Origin: Marinomonas sp. SBI8L
GTDB taxonomy: Bacteria > Pseudomonadota > Gammaproteobacteria > Pseudomonadales > Marinomonadaceae
Assembly (NCBI RefSeq): GCF_001624705.1
Contig: NZ_JSEO01000006.1
Coordinates: 244,315 to 308,314, forward strand
Length of the DNA stretch: 64,000 bases
Reading direction: 5' to 3'
Both the position numbers and the translations under genes were made by a program. The notes under the pieces were generated by a model. The model did no database searches. It was given only the letters and a program-made list of their open reading frames with translations, and had not been told where the DNA came from. Of the stretch, positions 55,701 to 63,738 are shown in pieces (position 1 is the stretch's first letter; the number at the start of each line of letters is the position of its first letter).

Positions 55701-57975
55701 GGGAAGCTAGGCTTGCCTTCTCAGACAATTGCAAACGATCCAGCACACCTGTGACATAGTGAATCAAGTTAGATTGACTGACTTCCACCCCTTTAGGTTG
55801 CCCAGTTGAGCCTGAGGTGTAAATCACATAAGCCACATCCTTTTCACCCGGAAGCTGACTTTGAGCCAAAGCGTCTGTTTGCGAAAGATCGCCCCTCTCT
55901 TGAGAAGAAAGAGTCGATTCAGAAGAGAACGTAGACTGATTTACCCAAAGACACGCTTCTGGCAACCAACTTGGAGTCTCTGTATTTTCTAGGCTTTCAG
56001 TTTTTTCTAGGCTTTCTGTTTTTTCTGAGCTCTCAAAAGCACCTTCATCATGGCCCACCACAAGCACTAACTCTGCATCTTGGCAGATAAACTGCAATCG
56101 GCTATCAGGCCACTTGTGATCCATCGCTACATAGGTCGCTCCTAAACGCCAACAAGCCAACATAGCAACGATCTGCTCAACACTTCGCTCTAAACAGATA
56201 CCAACACGTTTACCGGAGTTAACCCCTTTTTGCTGCAAGAACACAGCAACAAGATCGACCTTTTGCATCAAGTCAGCATAACTCAGGGACTGACTTTCAT
56301 TTTTTAGAGCAATATTATCTGGCTGTGTTTGAGCAATGTTTGCAAATGCATTCCATGCTGTGTCTGTCACTGGCGCAAGTGTTTCACCAATTAATACCGA
56401 AGCCGTCTCTGCGCTTGCTAAATCCAAAGATGCCAAAGGTTGTGACACATTTTTCAGCAGCTGATTGATAAAATGGATAAAGCTATCACGAATACTTTCA
56501 ACGGTTTCACGGCGATATAAACTATTGTTGTAACGCCATTTGCCAAGAAAACCGGTGCGATTATCGACAACGACTAAGTTCAAATCATGGGCAGCACCAC
56601 GCTGCTCCGCTAGCAGCTCAGCTTCCACGATGCCTTGCATACCTGCTTCTGGTCTCTCGTGGTTTAGAGTAAACATATGCTGGAAAACAGGTGATCGACC
56701 CGCTTCACGCTTCACGTCTAACTTTTCGATCAAGGCAGAAAATGGGTATCCTTGATGCCTCATTACCTGCTGTGTTTGTTCATCAACTTGCGCGACCCAA
56801 GCATCAAAACCCTGAAGTAAATCAGGTCGACACCTTAGGGCTAATGGGTTAACCAAATACCCGACTAGTCGAGCATCTTCTGAGGACAATCGACCAGAAC
56901 TTGGGGTACCAATAATAAAATCATCTTGGCCAGATAAACGCCCCATAAACCATTGAAACGCAGACATAAACCAAACATAAGGCGTCACTTCCAATTGACG
57001 ACATTGCTGTCGTAATTGCGCCCCTTGAGATTTAGTCAAATTAAATTGAATCTCTTCCCCGTCTGAGCCTGTTTTAGCACTGTGCGGGAAGTCTGTTGGT
57101 AAATTAAGTTGCGGCAAGTCGGCCAATTGCGCTAGCCAAAATTGCTCTGTCGCTTCCCCTGTTAATACGCTTTGTTGCTGCTTGGCACACCAATCACGAT
57201 AACTTGTGCTTTCAACAGGCTGAGCGTCCAGTTTATCAATGTTTTGGCCACCTAATAATTGCAGAAGCTCCTGGCGCAAGACTTCAAATGACATGAAGTC
57301 AGCCGCGATATGGTGAATCACCATAGTTAAGTAAAGATGTTGCTCGTCACCTAGGGTATTGGCCAGTAACGCACCACGACACACCTGCCCCTCATCCAAC
57401 TTCAAAGCCTTGTCCGCTTCACGGGAAACACAGCCATTAATTTGCTTTTGGTTAGCATTATTTAGCGACAGTACAGACAGGCTATGACTGCTCTCTATAC
57501 CGTCTATACCCTGCTGGCTATCTGACGTTGCCAACCATTGAACAGGGTCTCCATCTCGCTCCCCATAAGCACTACGCAAAATAGGATGACGTTTTAATAA
57601 TTCAACAAAGGCTTGTTGAACTGCGTCAAGGGTTACACAGCTATTCAGCTTAATTGCGTAAGCCATGTTATAAGCAGAGCTCTCAGGCGCCATGCGATAT
57701 AAGAACCAAAGGGATTTCTCATTAAGCCCTAAAGGTCTTGGTGCAAAATAATCTGACTGCTGAGTTAGCGCCTCAATAATAAGCGCTTTATTAGTCCGTA
57801 TTTGAGCAAGCAGAGCTTGATCCATCACACCTTTTGCAGCTTTAAAGGTTAACTTACCTTGGTTTAGCGTTAAGGTGACGCCTTTTAACCAACACTCTCT
57901 AAGTAGTGGAAGGACGGTTTGAGTACTGCTTGTCTGAGGGCTATTTTTTTTAGCGCTGTTTATTTGAGAAACCAT
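52753..57975 (-). CDS. NRPS 1: TubC docking - C - A(Asp) - T - T - E (first module)
   Basis: A 1740-residue protein. Residues about 20-75 (LLRECWLKGVTLTLNQGKLTFKAAKG) look like a TubC-type N-terminal docking domain, expected to meet the acyl-ACP of the FAAL. The C domain has HHIAADF (about 221), unusual in ending DF instead of DG. The A domain (TSGSTGQPKG about 722, NHYGPTETT about 860) has code DLTKIGHIGK, identical to the Asp code. Two T domains follow, GGDSILGLQI (about 1114) and GGDSILSLQI (about 1188), about 75% alike, evidently a recent duplication. The E domain has HHLIMDAVS (about 1391). It should attach the fatty acid to Asp and epimerise it to D. Confidence 0.92.
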   Translation of the reverse strand: MVSQINSAKKNSPQTSSTQTVLPLLRECWLKGVTLTLNQGKLTFKAAKGVMDQALLAQIRTNKALIIEALTQQSDYFAPRPLGLNEKSLWFLYRMAPESSAYNMAYAIKLNSCVTLDAVQQAFVELLKRHPILRSAYGERDGDPVQWLATSDSQQGIDGIESSHSLSVLSLNNANQKQINGCVSREADKALKLDEGQVCRGALLANTLGDEQHLYLTMVIHHIAADFMSFEVLRQELLQLLGGQNIDKLDAQPVESTSYRDWCAKQQQSVLTGEATEQFWLAQLADLPQLNLPTDFPHSAKTGSDGEEIQFNLTKSQGAQLRQQCRQLEVTPYVWFMSAFQWFMGRLSGQDDFIIGTPSSGRLSSEDARLVGYLVNPLALRCRPDLLQGFDAWVAQVDEQTQQVMRHQGYPFSALIEKLDVKREAGRSPVFQHMFTLNHERPEAGMQGIVEAELLAEQRGAAHDLNLVVVDNRTGFLGKWRYNNSLYRRETVESIRDSFIHFINQLLKNVSQPLASLDLASAETASVLIGETLAPVTDTAWNAFANIAQTQPDNIALKNESQSLSYADLMQKVDLVAVFLQQKGVNSGKRVGICLERSVEQIVAMLACWRLGATYVAMDHKWPDSRLQFICQDAELVLVVGHDEGAFESSEKTESLEKTESLENTETPSWLPEACLWVNQSTFSSESTLSSQERGDLSQTDALAQSQLPGEKDVAYVIYTSGSTGQPKGVEVSQSNLIHYVTGVLDRLQLSEKASLASLASNGADLGYTAIYGALLSGRTLRLLAEDLAFDAEALAEELAESPVDCLKIVPSHLNGILLATARSEWLPSEALILGGEAISPELVAKVSVRKKTMSIFNHYGPTETTIGVVAKKLDLFSEGVALGRPLANVETRVVDACGRVAPQGFAGELEVSGPTLANGYLGQTELTKERFHQIDGKSWYRTGDRVKQVGEALYFIGRSDFQIKIRGYRVEPGEVEAWLKQHLDDAVVLNVPDERQNNRLVTYIVTDEEEGKASSINEKLDSLKANMLSELPDYMVPAVWIPLESLPLLGNGKLDRKGLPDADAYIEKANLVESNVSESTSLTPTEGALLTIWQTLLGKPALTIHDNFFANGGDSILGLQIIAKAKKEDITLTPKAIFEHQTVAELALVAKTPEKPENKLEKALLEIAKDVLGKPNLTAKDNFFAVGGDSILSLQIIAKAKAAGIALTPKQVFEHQTMAELALAAQEANTAKASSNKAETSSKEIVLPSEPFALTPIQAWFFEQQSETPQESLSHWNQSLLLDASIDLDLVALRAAALKLVERHPSLRLAFSKGSEQSLEVWQQIYQPIESNWGERLVQEYDGEDVNAGDVNSPVLASLQSDFKLDQAPLVKFVWLSKSKQLLCAAHHLIMDAVSWQVLLQDLHAYYKAALTNQSDALSASDVARFDQWQDFLAERAIQLDVEAATAYWTSQIQTELPQVDANNTYQNSQQLSLSLSQELTQKLLGDANVAYKTRVQELLLTALAKVLGQWQQLPDVTIELEGHGRESGDSDLDLSTSIGWFTSRFPQKLSAVVDWESALIHNKEQLRRLPEKGLEYGLLRYLSLSGYGTDTGSQEAAAKPSFKQTFNERSHSFVSFNYLGQQDGLAGDSPFSLSTPLCPGMKAATALRPHVLDINAVILSGELHLEWTYPASNQQENSENSHDLYACVPDIAENYMNELVLLIEHCCHPNTGRATAVDFPDADITDAEFIDLLAELEA
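55985..56038. repeat. 3 x 18-bp tandem repeat inside NRPS 1, A domain
   Basis: Three consecutive 18-bp units (55985, 56003, 56021), the first two differing at one base, encode EKTESL/EKTESL/ENTET-like repeats in the linker shortly before the TSGSTG motif. Confidence 0.7.
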
Positions 57976-57977
57976 GA

Positions 57978-60122
57978 TTAAATCTCTCCCTCAAGCAGGC
58001 ATTCGTCTTCATTTACATCTAGATCCACTTCCTGAGATTTGGAGATAACTGAAGTCGATGCAAGGTATGCTGCCAACGCCTTGGTGGTCGGGTATTGCCA
58101 AATTAATTCCGCTGATAGATCAAGATTAAGGCGCAGAGAAAGCTCGTGAGTTAATGTCATTGAATCAACCGAATCAAGCCCTGTTCCAGCTAGCTTTTGC
58201 TCCGGATTCACATCATCAATAGCAACCTGCAAACGCTGTGCGATCCAATAACACATCCAGTGAGAAATCGATTCTGCATCACCTGATTTCAGTTCAGGTT
58301 CATCAGACACCTTCTCTTTATGAGTGTTTTCTGCTTCGCCATCTTTCTGCCATTGCGCTACCGCATTTAAGGCACCTTGTTCGTACAAATCGCGGTTTTT
58401 AAGGCGCTGAATTTTACCCGATGTCGTTTTTGCCAATGACACAGGTTTAATTAACACCACCACCGACAGGCTAATTTCATACTCTTCAGCAACCGCTTGG
58501 CGAATGCTTAGAATAGTTTCTTCATAGTTTTTGCTACGCATGCCTTGGCGAGTGACTTCTTGTACCAAGACAACTTGATTATCTGTTGTTTGGAACACGG
58601 CCCCACCATGTGGCGCTAGACCTTCATCAACCGCCTGTACGCTTGCTTCAATATCTTGAGGATAAAGATTTCGACCATTCACTATGACAACTTCTTTTGC
58701 ACGACCACTGACATAAAGCCAGCCATCTAAAATGAAGCCAAGATCACCTGAACGTAAATAGCCTCCGTTATTTTCAGCAACATCTTTGGTAGTTTGTGGA
58801 TCACAAAGTACTTCATTATTGAATACCTCGGCATTCACTTCAGGCTTATTCCAATAACCTTGTGCTACGCTACCACCGCGAATCCAAATCTCCCCCACCC
58901 TGTCATCTGCAAGTACTTGCTTAGTTTCAGGGTCAACAATGCAAACAGACATTTGGTCATTCAAACGACCAGAAGAAGGCACAGACACCAGCTCATCCAA
59001 CAAGGCATCATCATTTGAGTGAGTAACATTTGCTCTTACCAGCTTACCTTTTTGCAGCTCGGCCTTATCAAGCTGAACACTTCGACTCGGCTGATCACTG
59101 GCCGTAGTAGTGACAAACAAGCAGGTCTCTGCCATGCCATAACAAGGTTTTAGTGTATTTGCAGACAGTCCACATTCAGCAAAAGCTTGGTTGAACTTTT
59201 CCAAAGTCGCTGTATGAATTGGCTCAGCACCATTTGCTGCAAAACGCCAATGACTTAAATCTAGTGCCTGTTTTTGCTCTTCACTGACTCGTGCAACACA
59301 ATGCTCATAGATAAAGTTCGGCCCACCACTCACAGCCGCTTTATAATCAGAAATGGCCTTAAGCCAAAGGAATGGTGCTTGCAAAACAACAGGTGGGAGC
59401 AGTAACCATACAGAGGTACCAGCACATATAGGCGCCAAGACACCACCTACAAACCCCATATCATGGTACATAGGTAACCAAGTCACGACATTTGCGCTCT
59501 CAGTTATTGAGAACTCTTGCACAATTAAAGCCGTATTGTGTATTAAATTACCGTGCCCCAGCATCACGCCTTTTGGCGAACCGGTTGAACCTGAGCTGTA
59601 TTGTAGGTAAGCCACACTATCAGCATGAATGTTTGGCATGACCCATTGTTCTGCTGAGGTAATTATCTCTTCACCCACAACAAATTGCTGACAACTTTGA
59701 TCACTATCTACCAACCAAGCTTTCACCTGATCTTGATGTTCAGCACTACAAAGCGCGAGGCTTGCATCTGAATCTTTCAAAATACTACTCAAACGACCCC
59801 AATCACGACGACGTTGTTGCGGCGCATAGGCAGTTACCGCAATAAGCCCAGCATATATACAGCCAAAAAAGCCCACTATATAGTCGATACCATTTGGCAT
59901 TAACAACATAGCTCGATCGCCCGGGTCAGAAAACGCCCTCAACTCAACCGCCATGGCACGCGCACGCGTACTTAACTCGGCATAACTAATCGTTTCAGCG
60001 ACATCAGAACCATTCGCCAGCAAGGTAAAACAAGTTTTATTACCATTAGAAGCTACTTGGTGCTCCAACAGTTCGATAAGATTTGAATAAGAAGGGGTAT
60101 CAATCAGATAATCCTGACCCAT
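57978..60122 (-). CDS. Fatty acyl-AMP ligase fused to acyl carrier protein (lipoinitiation)
   Basis: A 714-residue protein. The ligase part (about 1-580) has the nucleotide loop SSGSTGSPKGV (about 179), the FAAL-type LPMYHDMGFVGG, NGAEPIHTATLEKF and CYGMAETCLF, and a C-terminal lid with SGRAKEVVIVNGRNLYPQDIE. A FAAL-style insertion between the two parts explains why it makes acyl-AMP rather than acyl-CoA. The last 90 residues are an ACP with phosphopantetheine Ser in GTGLDSVDSM (about 650). It activates a fatty acid and loads its own ACP, starting the lipopeptide. It is 2 bp from NRPS 1, so translation is probably coupled. Confidence 0.92.
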   Translation of the reverse strand: MGQDYLIDTPSYSNLIELLEHQVASNGNKTCFTLLANGSDVAETISYAELSTRARAMAVELRAFSDPGDRAMLLMPNGIDYIVGFFGCIYAGLIAVTAYAPQQRRRDWGRLSSILKDSDASLALCSAEHQDQVKAWLVDSDQSCQQFVVGEEIITSAEQWVMPNIHADSVAYLQYSSGSTGSPKGVMLGHGNLIHNTALIVQEFSITESANVVTWLPMYHDMGFVGGVLAPICAGTSVWLLLPPVVLQAPFLWLKAISDYKAAVSGGPNFIYEHCVARVSEEQKQALDLSHWRFAANGAEPIHTATLEKFNQAFAECGLSANTLKPCYGMAETCLFVTTTASDQPSRSVQLDKAELQKGKLVRANVTHSNDDALLDELVSVPSSGRLNDQMSVCIVDPETKQVLADDRVGEIWIRGGSVAQGYWNKPEVNAEVFNNEVLCDPQTTKDVAENNGGYLRSGDLGFILDGWLYVSGRAKEVVIVNGRNLYPQDIEASVQAVDEGLAPHGGAVFQTTDNQVVLVQEVTRQGMRSKNYEETILSIRQAVAEEYEISLSVVVLIKPVSLAKTTSGKIQRLKNRDLYEQGALNAVAQWQKDGEAENTHKEKVSDEPELKSGDAESISHWMCYWIAQRLQVAIDDVNPEQKLAGTGLDSVDSMTLTHELSLRLNLDLSAELIWQYPTTKALAAYLASTSVISKSQEVDLDVNEDECLLEGEI

Positions 60123-60236
60123 GAAAACTCTCCTACGACCTCATCTCTTTTAGAGGTCGCTTTAAAATGACGTTAGTGCCCTGACAATTTGGACTTTAAA
60201 AACTTAGATTTCGGATGAAATTCGCTGCCTACTGGG

Positions 60237-61220
60237 TTATTGATTTGACTCAGCCATAGCCACAACCACTTTGCGCTCACCTTTAAAGGTGCCTCGCGCG
60301 TGAGCCGCTAGCATGTTATCCAGCATCATGATGTCGCCTTCTTCCCACAAGAATTTCACTTCACAGTCGTCCATTACTTGGCGCACATGGTCTAGATCTT
60401 TTTCATCAATGGCAGTGCCATCACCGTAATAAACATTACGAGGCAGGTTCTCTTCACCAACGATAGAAATTAAGGTTTCACGTACATGAGGTTGTAAATT
60501 AGATACGTGGAAAAGGTGTGCTTGGTTAAACCAAACTTTCTCACCTGTTCTTGGGTGAGCAATAGTGGCTTGGCAGATTTGACGAGTACGCAACTCATCA
60601 TCGTTTAACCATTCAAATTCAATCTGATTTTCTCTACAGAAGGATTCAACTTGCGCCTTGCTTTCCGTGTTGAAGGCTTTTTCCCATGGCAAGTCCAGAC
60701 CATTACCATAATTGCGAACATACATGAGCTTCTTTTGCTCAAAGCGAGCGCGAATGTCTGGATCAATTAAATTATAAATTTGTCGACTATCGGCAATCGG
60801 TGTTTCACCACCTTCTTCTGCCACTTTCAACGAACAGAACCAAATCCTCATTGGCCAACTTAAGGTATAAGCTTGTTCATTATGCAAAGGGATCACTTGG
60901 TGAGCTGGGTATTCTGTTGATGTATAAACCTTACCTTCCACATTACTGCGAGGTGTCGAGGCATAGTCGTAACTTAAAAGTTCTTCACCAAAGGATTTCG
61001 CAAACTCTTGAAAATCTTTTTCATCAGAAACTTTGAATCCGCGTAATAGAACGCCGCCCACTTTTTCTAACTGAGTGTCGATCACTTCTTTAATATCGGC
61101 AAAACAAGCACGCCAGTTCACTTCTGCTTTAGGTTCAATTACAAGCGGCAAGAGACCTTGACCTTCCAACTGACGAGTAGACACACTGCTCTCAACAATT
61201 TCTTCTTTCTGAATTAGCAT
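60237..61220 (-). CDS. Stand-alone TauD/SyrP-like aspartyl beta-hydroxylase (T-type)
   Basis: A 327-residue Fe(II)/2-oxoglutarate dioxygenase starting MLIQKEE at 61220; GTAGGG lies 7 bases upstream. The in-frame codon at 61223 is TTG. Iron ligands are HNE (about 113-115, in IPLHNEQAY) and a distal His in AAHARGTF (about 309), with Arg317 or Arg in KGERK for 2-oxoglutarate. Motifs NLPRNVYYGDG and MMLDNMLAAHAR are shared with the fused domain of NRPS 3, so both are of one family. Stand-alone members are known in other siderophore clusters to hydroxylate carrier-bound Asp. It is the first gene of the minus-strand operon, 114 bp before the FAAL, behind a Fur-like box. Confidence 0.9.
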   Translation of the reverse strand: MLIQKEEIVESSVSTRQLEGQGLLPLVIEPKAEVNWRACFADIKEVIDTQLEKVGGVLLRGFKVSDEKDFQEFAKSFGEELLSYDYASTPRSNVEGKVYTSTEYPAHQVIPLHNEQAYTLSWPMRIWFCSLKVAEEGGETPIADSRQIYNLIDPDIRARFEQKKLMYVRNYGNGLDLPWEKAFNTESKAQVESFCRENQIEFEWLNDDELRTRQICQATIAHPRTGEKVWFNQAHLFHVSNLQPHVRETLISIVGEENLPRNVYYGDGTAIDEKDLDHVRQVMDDCEVKFLWEEGDIMMLDNMLAAHARGTFKGERKVVVAMAESNQ

Positions 61221-61343
61221 CAAAAAACCCTACAAATCTAAAAAAAATTTTCACAAACACTTCAGCTACTTTGCTATGTACCAGCATATAAGTGGATATT
61301 AGGAGGCGATCATACACAATTTATGCAAAAAACAGAATAAGAT

Positions 61344-61358
61344 TGATTATTATTTGCA
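61344..61358. promoter_or_regulatory. Fur-like box between hydroxylase and mbtH
   Basis: TGATTAT-T-ATTTGCA matches the 7-1-7 Fur consensus at 11 of 14 positions. It lies in the 227-bp divergent region, 124 bp from the hydroxylase start and 90 bp from mbtH, and could repress both biosynthetic transcripts under iron sufficiency. Confidence 0.5.
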
Positions 61359-61447
61359 TTTAAATTATAAACTACACCCTCAATATCATTTACAAAAAGC
61401 ATCATTTAAAAATACTCAATTTGATGGATCAGAATACGGAGAAAAAC

Positions 61448-61654
61448 ATGAGTCTTGATAATCCAAACACCACATTCAGTGTCGTCGTTAACAATGAAGA
61501 GCAATATTCAATATGGCCTGAATACAAAGACATTCCTGCTGGATGGAACCAGGCTGGAAAACAAGGAAACAAGGAAGAGTGTCTAAGTTGGATTAAAGAA
61601 AATTGGACAGATATGCGCCCTAAAAGCCTTCAGGATGCCATGGCTAATCAATAA
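61448..61654 (+). CDS. MbtH-like protein
   Basis: From the ATG at 61448 the protein has 68 residues. This start is preferred over 61421 because GGAG lies 6 bases before it and the family begins just there. The core shows [24 protein letters not shown], a conserved Cys in [10 protein letters not shown] and the ending DMRPKSL, with the three Trp residues of the family. MbtH-like proteins bind A domains and help them fold or react. It is in a short rightward operon with the diaminobutyrate aminotransferase. Confidence 0.92.
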   Translation: MSLDNPNTTFSVVVNNEEQYSIWPEYKDIPAGWNQAGKQGNKEECLSWIKENWTDMRPKSLQDAMANQ

Positions 61655-61734
61655 GTTAAAAACTGGTTAAATAGCCTTTGCACTCAGTTAGAGCAAAATA
61701 TTTCTAAGTGTATTTTTTATAGTTTGGAGTCACA

Positions 61735-63183
61735 GTGAATTACACCAATAGCGAGATCGTCGTACCAAAGCACGATCAAACGATGTTATCGATCAAGGGT
61801 TCGAATAAAGAGCCATTAAATTTAAATACATTTTTAGAGCAACCTACCCGCGCTCTAGAATCGACTATTCACTTAGAGAATCAAGAAAATAGGGAATCAA
61901 ACGCACGCAGTTATCCTCGACGCATCCCTTTAGCGCTAACAAGAGGCCAAGGCATATTTTTACAAGACACTGAACAACAAGTCTTTATTGACGGTTTAGC
62001 AGCTGCCGGAACACTCGCATTAGGTCATAGCCATCCTGAGATTGCTGAAACCATTACGCAAACCCTGAATAGTGGCGTTCCTCTTCAAACTTTGGATATC
62101 ACCACGCCTGTTAAAGAAGAGTTTATCGACTCACTGTTTCAGCTACTTCCAACTAACATGGCAAAACAAGCGCGCGTGCAATTTTGTAGCCCATGCGGAG
62201 CCGATGCTGTAGAAGCAGCCATCAAGCTTGCCAAGACAGTAACAGGGCGAAATACCATTCTTGCTTTTTCCGGTGCTTATCACGGCATGACCCAAGGCAC
62301 CCTTTCCATTATGGGTAACCTAGGCCCTAAATCTGCGATTGGCGCCATAGTGCCCGATGTACAGTTTATGCCTTACCCTTATGCACCACGCTGCCCTTAT
62401 GGTCTTGGTGAAGACGGGGTAAAAGCCAGCTTAAATCAGCTTGAAACCATGCTGACCGATCCAGAATCTGGCGTACTAAAACCTGCTGCAATCATACTTG
62501 AAGCGGTGCAAGGTGAAGCCGGCGCTATTCCTGCAGATAACGAATGGCTAAAAGGCCTTAGAAGACTCACTCAAAAGCATGGCATTTTACTCATAGTTGA
62601 TGAGGTGCAAGCAGGCATGGGAAGAACGGGCGAAATTTTTGCCTTTGAGCACGCCTGCATTGAGCCTGACATTATCGTATTATCAAAAGCAATTGGCGGC
62701 GGTCTGCCAATGGCGGTCATCGTCTATAAGAGTGAAATTGACCTTTGGAAACCAGGCGCACACGCAGGAACCTTTAGAGGTAACCAACTTGCCCTCGCAA
62801 GTGGCCGTGTTGTAATGCGCCACCTTCTAGAAGAAAACCTTCACCTGCATGCAAGAGACATGGGCGCTAGACTCAAAACCCATTTAGCCAAGATCAAGAG
62901 CCCGCTTGTGGGTAATGTTCGCGGTCGTGGACTCATGCTTGGGGTCGAGATAGTTAACCCACTTGCAGAAAAAGATGGCCTTGGGCAACACCCTGTAGAT
63001 GGCGAACGCGCTAGAGCAATACAACAAGAAGCCCTCAAGTTAGGCTTAATCGTCGAACTCGGCGGCCGCTTTGGCTCAACTATTCGCCTACTTCCGCCGC
63101 TTATCATTAAAGAGGAAGAAGTCGATACGATTGCAGAAAGGCTAGCTGAGGCAATTGATATCGTTACACTTAAAACCACCTGA
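61735..63183 (+). CDS. Diaminobutyrate-2-oxoglutarate aminotransferase (PvdH/EctB type)
   Basis: A 482-residue class III PLP aminotransferase. It starts at a GTG at 61735 with GGAG 5 bases before it. Features are YPRRIPLALTRGQGIFLQDTEQQVFIDGLAAAGTLALGH, the PLP-phosphate loop CSPCGADAVEAAIKLA, AFSGAYHGMTQGTL, VDEVQAGMGRTG, and the Schiff-base Lys in LSKAIGGGLPMA (about 318). The GTLALGH and SGAYHGMTQGTLSIMGN pieces are typical of diaminobutyrate aminotransferases, which make L-2,4-diaminobutyrate from aspartate semialdehyde. There are no ectA or ectC genes, so it serves the NRPS, not ectoine. The 50-residue N-terminal extension is long. Confidence 0.85.
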   Translation: MNYTNSEIVVPKHDQTMLSIKGSNKEPLNLNTFLEQPTRALESTIHLENQENRESNARSYPRRIPLALTRGQGIFLQDTEQQVFIDGLAAAGTLALGHSHPEIAETITQTLNSGVPLQTLDITTPVKEEFIDSLFQLLPTNMAKQARVQFCSPCGADAVEAAIKLAKTVTGRNTILAFSGAYHGMTQGTLSIMGNLGPKSAIGAIVPDVQFMPYPYAPRCPYGLGEDGVKASLNQLETMLTDPESGVLKPAAIILEAVQGEAGAIPADNEWLKGLRRLTQKHGILLIVDEVQAGMGRTGEIFAFEHACIEPDIIVLSKAIGGGLPMAVIVYKSEIDLWKPGAHAGTFRGNQLALASGRVVMRHLLEENLHLHARDMGARLKTHLAKIKSPLVGNVRGRGLMLGVEIVNPLAEKDGLGQHPVDGERARAIQQEALKLGLIVELGGRFGSTIRLLPPLIIKEEEVDTIAERLAEAIDIVTLKTT

Positions 63184-63193
63184 TTAGGTGGTT
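63174..63193 (+). terminator. Terminator overlapping the end of the aminotransferase gene
   Basis: AACCACCT-GATT-AGGTGGTT is a perfect 8-bp stem with a 4-base loop that includes the stop codon. Only a short T-run follows (GGTTTT at 63201). Confidence 0.55.
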
Positions 63194-63244
63194 GAGATAG
63201 GTTTTAAGGCGATCTTAAAACAAAGAAAAAGTGCCCCCCCTCTT

Positions 63245-63271
63245 GCCGCTAAGTAGTTTTTATTTAGCGGC
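63245..63271. terminator. Second hairpin after the biosynthetic block
   Basis: GCCGCTAA (63245-63252) and TTAGCGGC (63264-63271) form a perfect 8-bp stem with an 11-base T-rich loop. Together with 63174-63193 it separates the siderophore locus from the right end. Confidence 0.5.
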
Positions 63272-63370
63272 TTCGTTCTAAAATCGAGAAAGCTAAACCC
63301 CGCTCCTAGAAGCTGCCAGCATCAGCATGACAGAACTGGACCAAAGCATTACAGATTATGATGCAGCACC

Positions 63371-63619
63371 ATGACCCTTGAAGAGTTTGAAGCCTTGCTT
63401 GATAGGGTCACCGCAGAACTGGCCAGCAGTTTAGCCGGTATATTGGGCAGGATTTCGAATGAAGTGATGATGCTGGATAATATGTACAAACAACACATGC
63501 AAATGACTAAGTCGATGGGATTTAGTGCGTTATTGGATGACCCTTGTGTAAGGCCGTTCTTAGTGGGGTTGGCTAACCCAGAAATCACCCAAATGTTATT
63601 GAGGTTGGGAATTTGGTGA
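63371..63619 (+). CDS. Small hypothetical protein, coupled to a micro-ORF
   Basis: The protein has 82 residues, starting MTLEEFEALLDRVTAEL, helical in look, Met-rich in the middle (MMLDNMYKQHMQMTKSM) and ending LRLGIW. Its ATG overlaps the TGA of a 15-codon micro-ORF (63327-63375, MTELDQSITDYDAAP) in an ATGA pattern, as seen in compact phage or toxin operons. I do not recognise either product. An antisense frame over the same bases has no better claim. It may be a decayed fragment. Confidence 0.35.
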   Translation: MTLEEFEALLDRVTAELASSLAGILGRISNEVMMLDNMYKQHMQMTKSMGFSALLDDPCVRPFLVGLANPEITQMLLRLGIW

Positions 63620-63738
63620 AGTGAGTTTTTCTTTTGTAAATTAGAGACGTAAATTGCTCCAGTTTACAAACATCAGCCATCAATTAATTTAATGATTAGT
63701 ATTATCACGTCAATTCCAATATTTATGATTACTTTAGT

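Noticed and set aside
57978-60122. Acyl-CoA synthetase or 2,3-dihydroxybenzoate ligase as starter enzyme
   Set aside because: The LPMYHDMG motif, the insertion and the fused ACP indicate a fatty acyl-AMP ligase; no DHB biosynthesis genes are present.
61735-63183. EctB of an ectoine pathway
   Set aside because: No ectA or ectC is nearby; the gene is in an operon with mbtH inside an NRPS siderophore locus.
63371-63619. Antisense frame 63349-63588 as the real gene
   Set aside because: It has no ribosome site or recognisable sequence and starts with an unremarkable context; the plus frame is coupled to a preceding micro-ORF.
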